From: Actinomycetota bacterium | GTDB taxonomy: Bacteria; Actinomycetota; Acidimicrobiia; Acidimicrobiales; JAFATL01 | DNA length: 5,008 bases | Direction: 5' to 3' | Assembly (NCBI GenBank): GCA_019243975.1 | Contig: JAFATL010000671.1 | Coordinates: 1-5,008, forward strand | Shown here: positions 4,488 to 5,008 of the stretch, piece after piece | Layout: every line of letters begins with the position of its first letter | Position numbering within the stretch: position 1 is the first letter of the stretch | Program-made: the position numbers and the translations under genes | The notes under the pieces: generated by a model | Told to the model about the DNA's origin: nothing | Seen by the model: only the letters and a program-made list of their open reading frames with translations | Databases searched by the model: none

Positions 4488-5008
4488 GTGCGCGTGCTCG
4501 TCTGCATCCCGACGTACCAAGAGGCGGACAACATCGCCACGATCCTTCGCCGTGTGCGAGCGTCGGTGCCCTCGGCCGACATCCTCGTCGTCGACGACGG
4601 CAGCCCCGACGGCACCGCCGATCTCGCCCAGGCGCTGGGCGAGGAGCTGGGCCAGGTCGACGTCCTGCGGCGCACGGCGAAAGCCGGTTTGGGCCCCGCC
4701 TACCGGGCCGGGTTCGCCGTGGGCATCGAGCGGGGTTACGACGCCATGGTCGAAATCGACGCGGACCTCTCGCACGACCCCGCCGCCCTGCCGGCGTTGC
4801 TGCACGCCGTGGAGGACGGCGCCGATCTCGCCATCGGCTCGCGTTACGTGCCCGGCGGCCACATCCCCGATTGGTCGTGGCACCGCAAGGCGCTCTCGCG
4901 GTGGGGCAACCGCTATTCGTCGGCCGTGCTCGGCCTCGGCGTGCGCGACGCCACCGCCGGCTACCGCGTGTACCGGGCCGAGATGCTCACGCGCATGGAC
5001 CTCGACAC
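4488..5008 (+). CDS. Polyprenol-phosphate mannose synthase-like GT2 glycosyltransferase (5' part)
   Basis: The frame is open from GTG 4488 to the window edge (173 full codons), so the C-terminus is missing. It matches the GT-A, family 2 dolichol/polyprenol-phosphate mannosyltransferases, which transfer mannose from GDP-mannose to a polyprenyl phosphate on the cytoplasmic face of the membrane. Visible blocks are IPTYQEADNI (7-16), the nucleotide-binding VVDDGSPDGT (34-43), KAGLGPAYRAGF (65-76), the metal-binding DAD in EIDADLSHDP (89-98), GSRYVPGG (117-124) and ATAGYRVYR (155-163). This set is close to the catalytic domain of mycobacterial Ppm1 and of soluble DPM1-type enzymes. Product polyprenol-P-mannose feeds lipomannan-type glycolipids and protein O-mannosylation in actinobacteria. 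Whether TM segments follow cannot be seen. A related enzyme using another sugar is possible, but the DADLSHDP block makes mannose most likely. Confidence 0.9.
   Translation, partial: MRVLVCIPTYQEADNIATILRRVRASVPSADILVVDDGSPDGTADLAQALGEELGQVDVLRRTAKAGLGPAYRAGFAVGIERGYDAMVEIDADLSHDPAALPALLHAVEDGADLAIGSRYVPGGHIPDWSWHRKALSRWGNRYSSAVLGLGVRDATAGYRVYRAEMLTRMDLD

Noticed and set aside
3428..4675. Minus-strand open frame continuing upstream of the cyclase, which would give a protein of over 900 aa
   Set aside because: It runs antisense through the deacetylase, the opposite-strand mannose synthase start and a different frame of the membrane protein. The translation is Arg/His/Gly-rich shadow sequence with no domain, and a promoter-supported GTG at 3427 starts the recognisable protein.
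4044..4883. Minus-strand open frame of about 279 codons
   Set aside because: It is antisense to the mannose synthase and out of frame with the membrane protein. It shows no motif and biased Arg/Pro/Ala composition.

Overview
The window looks like chromosomal DNA of a high-GC actinobacterium. GC is roughly two thirds to 70 percent by eye, codons end strongly in G or C, GTG starts are common, Shine-Dalgarno sequences are absent, and there is a six-TM/HAMP class III cyclase of the kind well known in mycobacteria. An Acidimicrobiia-like lineage is my guess, but the window alone cannot prove it. The content is compact housekeeping and signalling sequence. I see no mobile element, CRISPR array, tRNA or rRNA, and no recognisable defence or biosynthetic island.

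Layout from left to right. Positions 1-27 may be the tail of a plus-strand gene. Next comes a perfect 20-bp inverted repeat (42-61/71-90), probably a two-way terminator. An inositol-monophosphatase-family gene runs leftward (94-900). An L-threonine aldolase gene runs rightward (918-1925). A membrane-bound class IIIb adenylate cyclase runs leftward (1865-3427) and overlaps the aldolase tail by 61 bp. A PIG-L/LmbE-family zinc deacetylase runs rightward (3485-4198). A small two-TM glycine-rich membrane protein runs leftward (4180-4464, or 4473 with the ATG) and overlaps the deacetylase tail by 19 bp. The start of a polyprenol-phosphate mannose synthase-like GT2 glycosyltransferase runs rightward from 4488 off the window end. 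Strands alternate strictly, so there are no operons here. Each gene is divergent from one neighbour and convergent with the other.

The most interesting signal is regulatory. Every gene start can be placed 6-7 nt downstream of a TANNNT -10 hexamer with no Shine-Dalgarno, the signature of leaderless transcripts. At 906-912 one near-symmetric heptamer provides overlapping -10 elements on both strands, and the two GTG codons lie exactly 18 bp apart, each at a predicted +1. A second overlapping pair lies at 4472-4481, and a non-overlapping divergent pair at 3434-3477.

Functionally the genes look largely independent: inositol or related phosphate release, threonine/glycine metabolism, cAMP signalling, GlcNAc-type deacetylation and lipid-linked mannose supply. 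A loose inositol/amino-sugar/mannose theme (mycothiol or phosphatidylinositol mannosides) is possible but is inference only.
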